Below, piece after piece: positions 1 to 6,589 of a DNA stretch of 9,755 nucleotides. The notes beneath the pieces were generated by a model. That model did no database searches and had not been told where the DNA came from. It saw only the letters and a program-made list of their open reading frames with translations. Origin of the DNA: Pseudomonadota bacterium (GTDB lineage: Bacteria > Desulfobacterota > Desulfovibrionia > Desulfovibrionales > Desulfovibrionaceae); contig JAEXGX010000318.1 in NCBI GenBank assembly GCA_023450535.1, positions 1 through 9,755 on the forward strand, in the 5' to 3' direction. Position numbers and translations under genes: made by a program. Position 1 is the first letter of the stretch. Every line of letters starts with the position of its first letter.

Positions 1-3
1 GCC

Positions 4-37
4 AAGCAAGAGAGGGAAAGGCCGAAGCCTTTCCTCT
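4..37. repeat. Hairpin repeat copy A (terminator-like)
   Basis: This 34 bp sequence is nearly the same as 186-222: both start AAGCAAGAG, share the core GGAAAGGCCGAA and end in CCTTTCC plus TCT. It folds into a hairpin, with AGAG-GGAAAGGC (11-22) facing GCCTTTCCTCT (27-37), a CGAA loop and one unpaired G. There is no long U tract on either strand, so terminator function is uncertain. It may end a gene lying left of the window, or be a leftover of a local duplication. The repeat is directly visible; its role is inference. Confidence 0.55.
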
Positions 38-52
38 GCCTGTACTCCATGA

Positions 53-187
53 CAAACCCCGCTCCGCGGAGTTTGCCCCGCCTGCGGCGCACAGGCGCCG
101 GGCGGGAAGGCACGAAACCCCTCGCTTAACGGTGCGGCCAAGCCGCAACCTGCTCGGGGTTATCGGCTTGCCGACATTTGTCGGCAA
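53..187. other. Cluster of hairpins, no gene
   Basis: No credible gene is visible here. Several inverted repeats follow one another: CAAAC/GTTTG around a TCCGCGGA palindrome (53-75); CCCGCC..CGGCGC/GCGCCGGGCGGG with loop ACAG and a two-base bulge (77-106); AACCCC/GGGGTT (116-121 with 156-161) enclosing GGTGCGGC/GCCGC..ACC (131-150); and a perfect TTGCCGACA/TGTCGGCAA (168-187). The stretch could be the untranslated tail of the porin transcript, a small structured RNA, or palindromic intergenic repeats. The sequence does not decide between these. Confidence 0.45.
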
Positions 188-222
188 GCAAGAGGGGGAA
201 AGGCCGAAACCTTTCCCCCTCT
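186..222 (-). terminator. Hairpin downstream of the porin (repeat copy B)
   Basis: AGAGGGGGAAAGG (191-203) pairs perfectly with CCTTTCCCCCTCT (210-222) across a six-base loop. It begins 54 bp beyond the porin stop, which suits a terminator or a 3' RNA-stabilising hairpin for that gene. The leftward strand has only a weak T tail (TTGCTTG) after the stem, so it is not a textbook intrinsic terminator. It is the second copy of the repeat at 4-37. Confidence 0.55.
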
Positions 223-275
223 TTATCATCCGTGGTTCACGGACGCGTCGTCAAGTACCCCGTGCGGGGCATCAA

Positions 276-1607
276 TTAGAACGCGTAGGTGAAGTTCAGG
301 GTGCCGCGGAAAGCGTTTTCGTAGTCGCCCCACAGGTCGGTGTCATAATCCGTCACCAGATAGGCGAGCAACAGGTTAGCGGTCAGGTTCTGATACAGTT
401 TGTAGCTGCTCAGGAAGTCGATGGACCACGCAGAGTCAGCAGTCGTCATGTAACCAACAGGAGAGCTTTCCTGCTTGAGGTTCCACACGCGATTGGTATT
501 GTTGGTGCCCTGGAAGTAGGTCACGGACAGAGCGTGGGTGAGGTCTTCAATGAAGGAGACGTTCTTCACACCAAGCTGCACGCCCCAGGTGCCGCCGGGA
601 TTGCACTTGTCGATGGAGGCGGAGAGCAGACCGTTGGCGTCGAAGTAAATGGAGGAAGCATCAAACGCGCCGCCGTCATTCACGGTCAGCATGTTGCCGC
701 TCTTCTTGGAGTCGGCGTCATCACCAGAGGCATACCAGCCCTTCAGGAAAGGAGTGGCGAAGCTGGTCTTCATTTCCGCGCCCAGGGCGGCGTACCAGCC
801 TTCACGCTTGGCATAATCATCGGCATCGTTGCCGCTGTACAGGAAGTCAGCCGTGAACTTGAAGGGGTCGAACATGGTCAGTTCGCCGCCCAAGCCAACC
901 CAGTACACGGTGGTACGGGAATCAGTGTCCACGCCGGAACCCAGCATATCCAAGTTGGCAGTGGCATTACCCTTCAGACCGACCATACCCCAAGGAGTAA
1001 CCTTGAAGCCATCGGCGGCCACGTCAACGGCCACATAGGCGAGGTCAGCGCTGCTGTGGGCAACATGAGCGGTATTCCACTTGTTCAGCGTAGCAGAAGC
1101 GCGCAGCCAGCCGAAGGTCACGCCGACCATGTCGTTGATCGGAGCGTTGACCACCACACCGTCGATGACGCTGTCAAACACGGGGGAGCCAAAGGTGTAG
1201 GAAGGAGTGGTCACAACCTGACGGCCCATGCGCACCAGCACGTCGGTGTTGGGTACCATCCAGTCCAGATAGGCCAGACGCGCGGTCACGGTCTTGCCGG
1301 TGCCGCCCACGCCGCTGGTGCCCCAGCTATAATACGCAGGAGCGGCATCACCATTGGCCACCTGCAACTGCACGCGGCCGGACAGGGACTCGCTGGCAAC
1401 CATATCGAAGTTGATACGAATACGCTGAGCAGCGTTGAAGGCACCATCATTGGAGTCCTTCACAAGCGCGTTTTCACCATACAGATTGTCGGTGAAAGAG
1501 AAGGAGGTCAGCCAGGAGCCGGACACCTTCATTTCCACGGCGGACGCGCCATTGGCGGCGGAGAACACCATGCCGGCGGCCAGAAGAAGCGTAACGAGCT
1601 TTTTCAT
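276..1607 (-). CDS. Outer-membrane homotrimeric porin (Desulfovibrio type)
   Basis: This 443-residue protein is a general diffusion porin: a beta-barrel in the outer membrane that lets small hydrophilic solutes through. Residues 1-23 are a clear signal peptide (MKK, then a hydrophobic core, ending ASA before VEMKVSGSW). The rest shows alternating hydrophobic/polar strands rich in aromatic and glycine residues with Asp/Asn-rich loops, and it ends in NFTYAF, the C-terminal phenylalanine used for barrel assembly. Length and the mature start match the porins abundant in Desulfovibrio outer membranes (family knowledge). The ATG at 1605-1607 is preceded by AGGATG with 7 bp spacing. The gene has its own strong promoter (1694-1722) and a hairpin after the stop, so it is probably monocistronic and highly expressed. 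The specific substrate cannot be told. Confidence 0.9.
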   Translation of the reverse strand: MKKLVTLLLAAGMVFSAANGASAVEMKVSGSWLTSFSFTDNLYGENALVKDSNDGAFNAAQRIRINFDMVASESLSGRVQLQVANGDAAPAYYSWGTSGVGGTGKTVTARLAYLDWMVPNTDVLVRMGRQVVTTPSYTFGSPVFDSVIDGVVVNAPINDMVGVTFGWLRASATLNKWNTAHVAHSSADLAYVAVDVAADGFKVTPWGMVGLKGNATANLDMLGSGVDTDSRTTVYWVGLGGELTMFDPFKFTADFLYSGNDADDYAKREGWYAALGAEMKTSFATPFLKGWYASGDDADSKKSGNMLTVNDGGAFDASSIYFDANGLLSASIDKCNPGGTWGVQLGVKNVSFIEDLTHALSVTYFQGTNNTNRVWNLKQESSPVGYMTTADSAWSIDFLSSYKLYQNLTANLLLAYLVTDYDTDLWGDYENAFRGTLNFTYAF

Positions 1608-1693
1608 GATACCACATCCTTGATAATAAAAAGTTGTTGAACCGCAGTAACGCGGACGCTTGAACGAACCCCTATTCGTCCAAACGCAAGCCG

Positions 1694-1722
1694 ACTATAG
1701 CCGTGCTCTCATGCCCTGACAA
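1694..1722 (-). promoter_or_regulatory. Sigma70-type promoter of the porin
   Basis: On the leftward strand TTGTCA (complement of 1717-1722) is followed after exactly 17 bp by TATAGT (complement of 1694-1699). Each hexamer matches the sigma70 consensus at five of six positions. It predicts a transcript start near 1687 and a leader of about 80 nt before the porin ATG, with the AGGATG ribosome-binding site at 1615-1620. The position and strength fit an abundant outer-membrane protein. Confidence 0.75.
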
Positions 1723-1875
1723 GGGGTTTAAGGCATTTTCTGTAAAATTTTTTTGTTTCTCCCCGAGAATAGTGTGACTTTTTATACACTAATTATATCT
1801 AAACCATGTGATATTATTTGAAAAACAATTTATTTAACACACACTTCCCTACACTCCGGGGTGGCCTGTATACGC
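1723..1875. other. AT-rich upstream region of the porin promoter
   Basis: This stretch is far richer in A+T than the surrounding coding DNA, especially 1738-1845, where T and A runs are phased (ATTTTTTTG, TTTTTATACAC, AATTATATC, GAAAAACAATTTATTTAA). It lies directly upstream of the porin -35 box and could act as an UP element or as a site for a nucleoid protein or regulator. No specific operator was recognised, and no gene is visible. Confidence 0.4.
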
Positions 1876-1917
1876 AAAAACACCGCCCGCCGCAGTAGCG
1901 GCGGGCGGTGTTTTTTT
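1876..1917 (-). terminator. Strong intrinsic terminator after the PilZ gene
   Basis: CACCGCCCGCCGC (1881-1893) pairs perfectly with GCGGCGGGCGGTG (1898-1910) around an AGTA loop, flanked by A5 on the left (1876-1880) and T7 on the right (1911-1917). On the leftward strand the 13 bp GC stem is followed by five Ts. It ends transcription of the PilZ/EndoQ-helicase unit about 50 bp after the PilZ stop and insulates the porin promoter. By symmetry it would also work on rightward transcripts, though no rightward gene is present here. Confidence 0.88.
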
Positions 1918-1960
1918 CTTTTTTACTCCGGCTCTTTCAAAATATTTTACAAGAAGCCGT

Positions 1961-2833
1961 TTAACGAGCCTCTTCCTTGAGCAGTCTGTTCCGTTCAAGA
2001 AGAAGCTGAAAAATCCACACCCCAATGGAGGGGACGCCGCCCTGTTCGTCCACCTTGAGCCAGACATTGCGGTCGTCCCGCGCCTGGAGCCAGCGTTGAA
2101 AGCGCACCGCAAGGCTCTTCATCCTCTGGCGTTCAGACACATTAATCCGCACAATGCTCCCCACCAGGGAAAGAGGGAGCGGCGGTTTCTCCGGCAGGGC
2201 AAAATCCCCTTTTATCAGCAGAACCTCTTTGGGAAGCAGCCGGGTATACTCCCGGCAGGTATCCAGCACATCAAGGCGCAGCCCTCCGGCGGAAAGATCC
2301 TGCAATTGAAAGGAATCCTCCTCCAATTGGGTCCAGCGCAGGCCGGGCACACCAGAGGGGTCGTCGCCGCTGGCCAGGGAGCCGTGCCAGACGCTGAAGC
2401 CGGGAATGCCCTCCTTACCCATATCAATCCGGACATTATGCCGCCGCTGATCGTGCCCCATATAATCGGGCATGGGGAAGGTCATATACTGGCCGCCGCG
2501 ATCCCTGTGCAGAGCCTCCAGCTTGGTCGTAAAGTTGCACGGCACATTCCGCCTGCAGCCGCGCACGGTAAAATACACCTGCGTTTCCATGCCCACAGGC
2601 GGCAGGCGGGGCACGTCTTCCAGCAGGCATACAACAAAGCGCCGCCGGTCCACGTTCACGCACACAGAACGCAGTTGTGAAATCTGGTGCTTATTAAGAA
2701 AAAAGTCCAGGTGCAGGCAGACGCGCAGATCCCGCGCGAGATCAAGACAATACGAGATATAGTCCGGATCGCGGGAATCTCCTGTGAACAGCCGGTTTTC
2801 TTCATTTTTCTGTTTACGCGCGAATAGGGGCAT
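1961..2833 (-). CDS. PilZ-domain protein, probable cyclic-di-GMP receptor
   Basis: This 290-residue soluble protein carries both halves of the PilZ cyclic-di-GMP-binding signature: RxxxR at R131-R135 (in QRRHNVR) and DxSxxG at D179-G184 (DLSAGG), followed by beta-strand-like sequence. Residues 1-125 resemble the N-terminal beta-barrel of YcgR-type PilZ proteins. The C-terminal 50 residues look helical and amphipathic. PilZ proteins change conformation on binding c-di-GMP and act on motility, exopolysaccharide or other outputs; the output here cannot be read from sequence. The gene lies 45 bp after the EndoQ-helicase stop on the same strand, with no promoter visible between them, so it is probably co-transcribed. 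No Shine-Dalgarno sequence precedes the ATG at 2831-2833 (it reads AAATAAAGCACACC ATG), and the next internal ATG is too far in to replace it. Confidence 0.82.
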   Translation of the reverse strand: MPLFARKQKNEENRLFTGDSRDPDYISYCLDLARDLRVCLHLDFFLNKHQISQLRSVCVNVDRRRFVVCLLEDVPRLPPVGMETQVYFTVRGCRRNVPCNFTTKLEALHRDRGGQYMTFPMPDYMGHDQRRHNVRIDMGKEGIPGFSVWHGSLASGDDPSGVPGLRWTQLEEDSFQLQDLSAGGLRLDVLDTCREYTRLLPKEVLLIKGDFALPEKPPLPLSLVGSIVRINVSERQRMKSLAVRFQRWLQARDDRNVWLKVDEQGGVPSIGVWIFQLLLERNRLLKEEAR

Positions 2834-2878
2834 GGTGTGCTTTATTTGGAGTAAAGGTGAAAAAAAACGGTCGACAGG

Positions 2879-5800
2879 TCAAAATGAAAGCTGACTGACC
2901 CTGCGCTTGACGCGCCGCGCAGGAAGTATTGCCCTGAACAGGCCGGGGTCGAACAGGGTTGAAACGCCAGAGGATAGAACCTGACCATAAAGCTTACGTT
3001 CTGACGCAAAAGATGTAAATACCGCTTCCGCCGCCCGAGTCACCCCCACATACAAAATTCTGGCCTCTTCCCGCAGGGTTGCCGCCTTCTCAGGGCTGTC
3101 AGGAGGAAATTCTCCCGCCGTGTATTGCGTTCCGTAAAAGGGAAGGATTCCCTCTTCCAGACAGGGCAGAAACACCGCTTTGAACTCCAGCCCCTTGGCC
3201 GCGTGGATGGTCATAATCTGCACTCTTTCGGCCCGCGCCCGCGCCATGTCCAGATCGCGCAGCAATGCCACAGAAGCCAGCAAGCTTTCCCAATTTCGCC
3301 CGGCTTCGACAAAACTTTTTTCCAAACCGCGAAACGCTGACGATTCGGTGAACAACGGAGCCCCCAGTTGGGCAACGCCATCAGGCAAAAACGCTTCCGA
3401 TTCTCCGGTGATACGGGCCGCTTCCCGCTCCTTTTCCAGCGCCTCTACCACGCCGCGCGGCCCTCGTTCCCACGCTTCCGCAGGAAGCAACGCCAGAAAC
3501 GCGGCCGCAGCATCGCTCTCATCCTGCACATTTGCCGCTGGTTCTCCCGGTAAATATCCTTCCGATAAAAACTTTTCCGGCGTCTTTGCACTGCGCAGAC
3601 GCAGCAGCACTCCGCGCAACAGAGCATCCACCCCGGGGTCTGCCCAAAAAGCGTCTTCTTCCGGCACGGCGCAGGGTATGCCCCGTGCTTCGAGCGCGGC
3701 GCGCAACGGCGGCATCAGAGATTTCAGGCGCACCAATATGGCAATATCACCGGGACTGCATGATCCCGAAGCCAGGTGACAGCCCGCCAGTTCTTCGTGC
3801 AAGTCCGCCTGTTGATGGGAAGTGCCGCCAAGCAGGTAGGCGATGCGCCCTGCCACCCAACCCAGTTCATATTCCGCACTGGGAGCGGATAACCATTGCA
3901 GCGTGGCGCATTTGCCCGGCACACCCCGCAATTCACCACAGGCGGCTTTGCCGCCCGGCGCGCGCGACAAGCTGGCGCGGCCCGCGTCCAGCACAGCCTG
4001 CGCCGCGCGGTAACTTTCACGCAGAGTCAAGGTTTCCAGTTCCGGCCACATGGCACGGAGCGAGTTCTCCACATCCGCGTCCGCTCCCCGGAAGGAGTAA
4101 ATGGCCTGATCCGGGTCGCCGATGCCGAAAAAGCCCGCGCCGTCACATGCTCCCCCCTGGGGAAGCAGTGCGCGCAACAGGGCCAGTTGCAAGGGAGAAA
4201 GATCCTGCGCTTCGTCCACCAGCACGTGCCGCCAAGGGGGCGTCAATTCGCCGGATTGCAACGCTTCAAGCCATTTTTCCAGCAAGTCTGCGTAGTCGGC
4301 CAATCCGCGCTCGGCTTTCCAAGCCTGATACCCCTCCGCCGCATGCCGGATTTCTTCGGGCAGATCTGCAACCTGCATACGTTCCCGCGCCAGAGAAAAC
4401 GCGTCCCAGGCGCGCGCGGCGTCCCTGGTTTTCCACAAGGGGTTATGAGCGGCAAAGGACTTTCGGGCCGCCTCTTCCGGCAGGAGCAAGGGTGCAGGCC
4501 CGACCCAACGGCGCAGAGCCAGAGCGTGCAAGGTATCCGCTTCCGGAACCTCAGCCTGCATGACCACGGCGGGCATGCCCGCCGCACGCATAAACCGGGT
4601 CAGGCGTTCCCGCAATTCTCCCGCCGCACGCCGGGTAAAGGTCACTGCCGCCATATCCGATGCAGGAACGCCCTGTTCCAGCAAATACAGCGCCCGCCCG
4701 GCAAGCGTACGGGTCTTGCCGGCACCTGGCCCGGCCAGAATCAGCACGGGGCAAGGTTTTTCCAGACCGGCCCGCAGAGCCTGTTCCTGTGCCGGAGAAA
4801 AGACTGGGCGACCGGAAGGCGCAGCAGATGATGATACAGATGATTCAACGAGCGCAGAACTATTTCCGGCGCGCGCTTCACTCCTGCCCTGCTTTCTTTC
4901 CTGCATCGCGGCAAGACCGCCCAGCAAATCCCCCTGACCGGAAGGCAGAGTTTTGCGCCGGGCGCGCGGCACGCGCTCCAGTAAGGAAGGCGCCATCTCG
5001 CCCGGTTCAAACAGCCGGATCTCGCCGTATTCCCCGTCATAGCCGCCCCGCCGGATCACCTCGCCCGCGCGCATCCGCCGCAGGGCCTCGCCCAGCTCCG
5101 GCCAGTACGCGGAAAGTTCCGGCAGCGGCGTTTCCATGAGCACATCCACTTCCGACCCGAAACGCAACGTCAATTCCGCCAGCTTCAATTGCGGTTTACG
5201 GGTCTTGGGGCCGCAATGCAGCAACTCACCCAGAATTTCCGCCAGAGGAATAAGCGAGCGGAAGCCCTTGCCCGGTTCGGGCGGGGCCGTGCGATCCGCC
5301 AGCTCCAGCACGCGGTGCAAAACCCCCACAGTCAAAGGTTTGCCGCATACCGGGCAAATATTGTTCAGCTTCATGCATTCCAGGGGATCAAGCATGACAT
5401 TGCACGCACGATGCCCGTCCAGGTGGTACTTTCCCTCGTCTGGAAAAAACTCCAGCGTACCCGCGTAGTCCGCGTTTTCGCCTTTCAATGCCGCGAACAT
5501 GCCGTCGTACGAAAAAGAGCCGGAAAACAAGGTAGCCTCGCGCGCGAGGTTTTCGCCGGAATGCGCGTCAGAGCTGGACACCATGGTCAAGCCGTCAAGC
5601 TGGCTCCAGCAGCGGTTCATATCCGGATCGGAAGAAAGTCCTGTCTCTACCGCGAAAATATGCGGCGTCAGGTCTTCAAAACATTCGTTCAGAGAATCAA
5701 AACCGGATTTCGATCCGAACAGCGAAAACCACGGCGTCCAGATATGCGCGGGGATCATGAAGGCTCGGGGGATTTCCAGCACCATATCCAGCAGATGCCG

Positions 5801-6250
5801 CACATCCAGGCCGAGAATGGGCCGTCCGTCCGAATTGAGATTGCCCACGGCGGCCAGCTTTGCGCATAATCTGTCCGCCGCGTCGAAATCCGGAACGTAA
5901 ACAAGACTATGCACCTTGCGCACGGCCCCGTTCTTTTTGTAGATGGAGCTGATTTCCGCCTCCAGCACAAAACGCGGCGGCGTAAGTTCCATTCCGGCAA
6001 GAGCAGGAATCTCCCGCTCCACGTCAGCAGCTCCAAGCGGCTTTTTCAACCGGAAAAAACCGCTTTCTTCGTCAAAGTCCAGAGCCTCGCGCAATTCTTC
6101 CCGCCAGACAGGATGCGTAAAATCTCCGGTAGCCAGCAGGTCAATGCCCTTGGCTCCCGCCCATGCGGCCAGATGGGGTATGGTAAGGCGGGTACTGGTC
6201 GCCCGGGAAAATCGGGAATGGATATGCAGATCAGCGCGCCATGTTTTCAT
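2879..6250 (-). CDS. Endonuclease Q (PHP) - UvrD/Rep helicase fusion protein
   Basis: This 1123-residue protein joins two complete DNA-repair modules. Residues 1-415 match endonuclease Q (TIGR00375-type), which nicks DNA 5' of uracil, hypoxanthine or abasic sites. PHP metal ligands are present: DLHIHS (H9, H11), TGDFTH (D43), E99 in AEISSIY, H114, H169 in IPAH and SSSDAH (D228, H230). The EndoQ zinc site follows (GHRAC at C283, C292, CPVC at C299 and C302), then GYDGEYG at 403-409. A Ser/Ala-rich linker spans about 440-482. Residues 483-1123 hold all SF1A helicase motifs: Walker A GPGAGKT (507-513), TFT (537-539), DEAQD (679-683), GDPDQAIYSFRG (711-722), ESYR (745-748), TIHAAKGLEF (1014-1023) and YVGVTR (1067-1072). 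The ATG at 6248-6250 is chosen over a TTG one codon upstream because AGGA lies 7 bp before it. It should act on damaged DNA in the cytoplasm; the coupled activity is inference. Confidence 0.9.
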   Translation of the reverse strand: MKTWRADLHIHSRFSRATSTRLTIPHLAAWAGAKGIDLLATGDFTHPVWREELREALDFDEESGFFRLKKPLGAADVEREIPALAGMELTPPRFVLEAEISSIYKKNGAVRKVHSLVYVPDFDAADRLCAKLAAVGNLNSDGRPILGLDVRHLLDMVLEIPRAFMIPAHIWTPWFSLFGSKSGFDSLNECFEDLTPHIFAVETGLSSDPDMNRCWSQLDGLTMVSSSDAHSGENLAREATLFSGSFSYDGMFAALKGENADYAGTLEFFPDEGKYHLDGHRACNVMLDPLECMKLNNICPVCGKPLTVGVLHRVLELADRTAPPEPGKGFRSLIPLAEILGELLHCGPKTRKPQLKLAELTLRFGSEVDVLMETPLPELSAYWPELGEALRRMRAGEVIRRGGYDGEYGEIRLFEPGEMAPSLLERVPRARRKTLPSGQGDLLGGLAAMQERKQGRSEARAGNSSALVESSVSSSAAPSGRPVFSPAQEQALRAGLEKPCPVLILAGPGAGKTRTLAGRALYLLEQGVPASDMAAVTFTRRAAGELRERLTRFMRAAGMPAVVMQAEVPEADTLHALALRRWVGPAPLLLPEEAARKSFAAHNPLWKTRDAARAWDAFSLARERMQVADLPEEIRHAAEGYQAWKAERGLADYADLLEKWLEALQSGELTPPWRHVLVDEAQDLSPLQLALLRALLPQGGACDGAGFFGIGDPDQAIYSFRGADADVENSLRAMWPELETLTLRESYRAAQAVLDAGRASLSRAPGGKAACGELRGVPGKCATLQWLSAPSAEYELGWVAGRIAYLLGGTSHQQADLHEELAGCHLASGSCSPGDIAILVRLKSLMPPLRAALEARGIPCAVPEEDAFWADPGVDALLRGVLLRLRSAKTPEKFLSEGYLPGEPAANVQDESDAAAAFLALLPAEAWERGPRGVVEALEKEREAARITGESEAFLPDGVAQLGAPLFTESSAFRGLEKSFVEAGRNWESLLASVALLRDLDMARARAERVQIMTIHAAKGLEFKAVFLPCLEEGILPFYGTQYTAGEFPPDSPEKAATLREEARILYVGVTRAAEAVFTSFASERKLYGQVLSSGVSTLFDPGLFRAILPARRVKRRVSQLSF

Positions 6251-6274
6251 CAAAAATTCCTTTATAGTTTGAAA

Positions 6275-6293
6275 CCTCCCCCTTCAGGGGGAA
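6275..6293. repeat. C-rich hairpin repeat, copy 1
   Basis: TCCCCC (6277-6282) and GGGGGA (6287-6292) pair around a TTCA loop. The same CCTCCCC-TTCA-GGG pattern recurs at 6339-6358, so the two are copies of one small intergenic palindrome. It lies 25 bp upstream of the EndoQ-helicase start and would be in that gene's leader if transcription begins further right. Confidence 0.5.
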
Positions 6294-6338
6294 AAGCGGA
6301 CTTGACAAAACGGCAAAGCCGATGAAATCCTTTTTCGT

Positions 6339-6358
6339 CCTCCCCTTCAGGGAGGGGC
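6339..6358. repeat. C-rich hairpin repeat, copy 2
   Basis: CCTCCC (6339-6344) pairs with GGGAGG (6350-6355) around CTTCA, extended by a G-T pair. It shares CCTCCCC-TTCAGGG with copy 1 at 6275-6293. Such paired palindromes are often remnants of a small non-autonomous repeat element, but neither terminal repeats nor a target duplication were identified. Confidence 0.5.
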
Positions 6359-6527
6359 AATCCGCACGCCCCCTGTCCGTCGGCTGCGGAGTCAGTCGGA
6401 GGATGGGGCGACTGTGGATTGAAACATTCTCTTGTTCCTTTGTCTTCTCCGGGGCGATCCTGACGCCAAAAGCGGACGAAACAAGTCTAGCGGAAAAGCT
6501 CTCCGGCGGAAAGCTCCGTCTGCCAAC

Positions 6528-6556
6528 TTGCCCCGCACGGAAGGGCGGAGTACGTT
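6528..6556 (+). promoter_or_regulatory. Weak candidate promoter of the methyltransferase
   Basis: TTGCCC (6528-6533) and TACGTT (6551-6556) are spaced 17 bp apart, 33 bp before the chosen ATG. The -10 match is poor (TA..T), so this is only the best candidate in the spacer. Confidence 0.2.
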
Positions 6557-6589
6557 AAAAACTCCTCTCCTGCAACGTTGTACACCACC

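Larger units (their letters stand above)
6251..6589. other. Divergent intergenic region with hairpin repeats
   Basis: This spacer lies between the divergent EndoQ-helicase and methyltransferase genes. It contains the AGGA ribosome-binding site of the helicase (6258-6261), two C-rich hairpin repeats (6275-6293 and 6339-6358), and a short direct repeat GCGGAAAAGCTC (6490-6501) / GCGGAAAGCTC (6507-6517). A TTGACA occurs at 6302-6307 but has no good -10 partner. A 78-codon open frame at 6322-6558 has no ribosome-binding site and unconvincing composition. No clear helicase promoter was found. Confidence 0.4.

Noticed and set aside
132..1640. Rightward 502-codon open frame opposite the porin
   Set aside because: It is the complement of a signal-peptide porin with a good ribosome-binding site and promoter; the rightward product is His/Gly/Val-rich with no recognisable domain.
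2096..2680. Rightward 194-codon frame opposite the PilZ gene
   Set aside because: Antisense to the RxxxR and DxSxxG motifs of a convincing PilZ protein; no ribosome-binding site or family features.
3532..4831. Long rightward open frames (3532-4563, 3896-4831) inside the helicase
   Set aside because: Arg/Pro-rich products antisense to conserved helicase motifs; shadows caused by high GC.
6322..6558. Rightward 78-codon frame in the spacer
   Set aside because: No ribosome-binding site, overlaps a hairpin repeat, and its composition is not protein-like.
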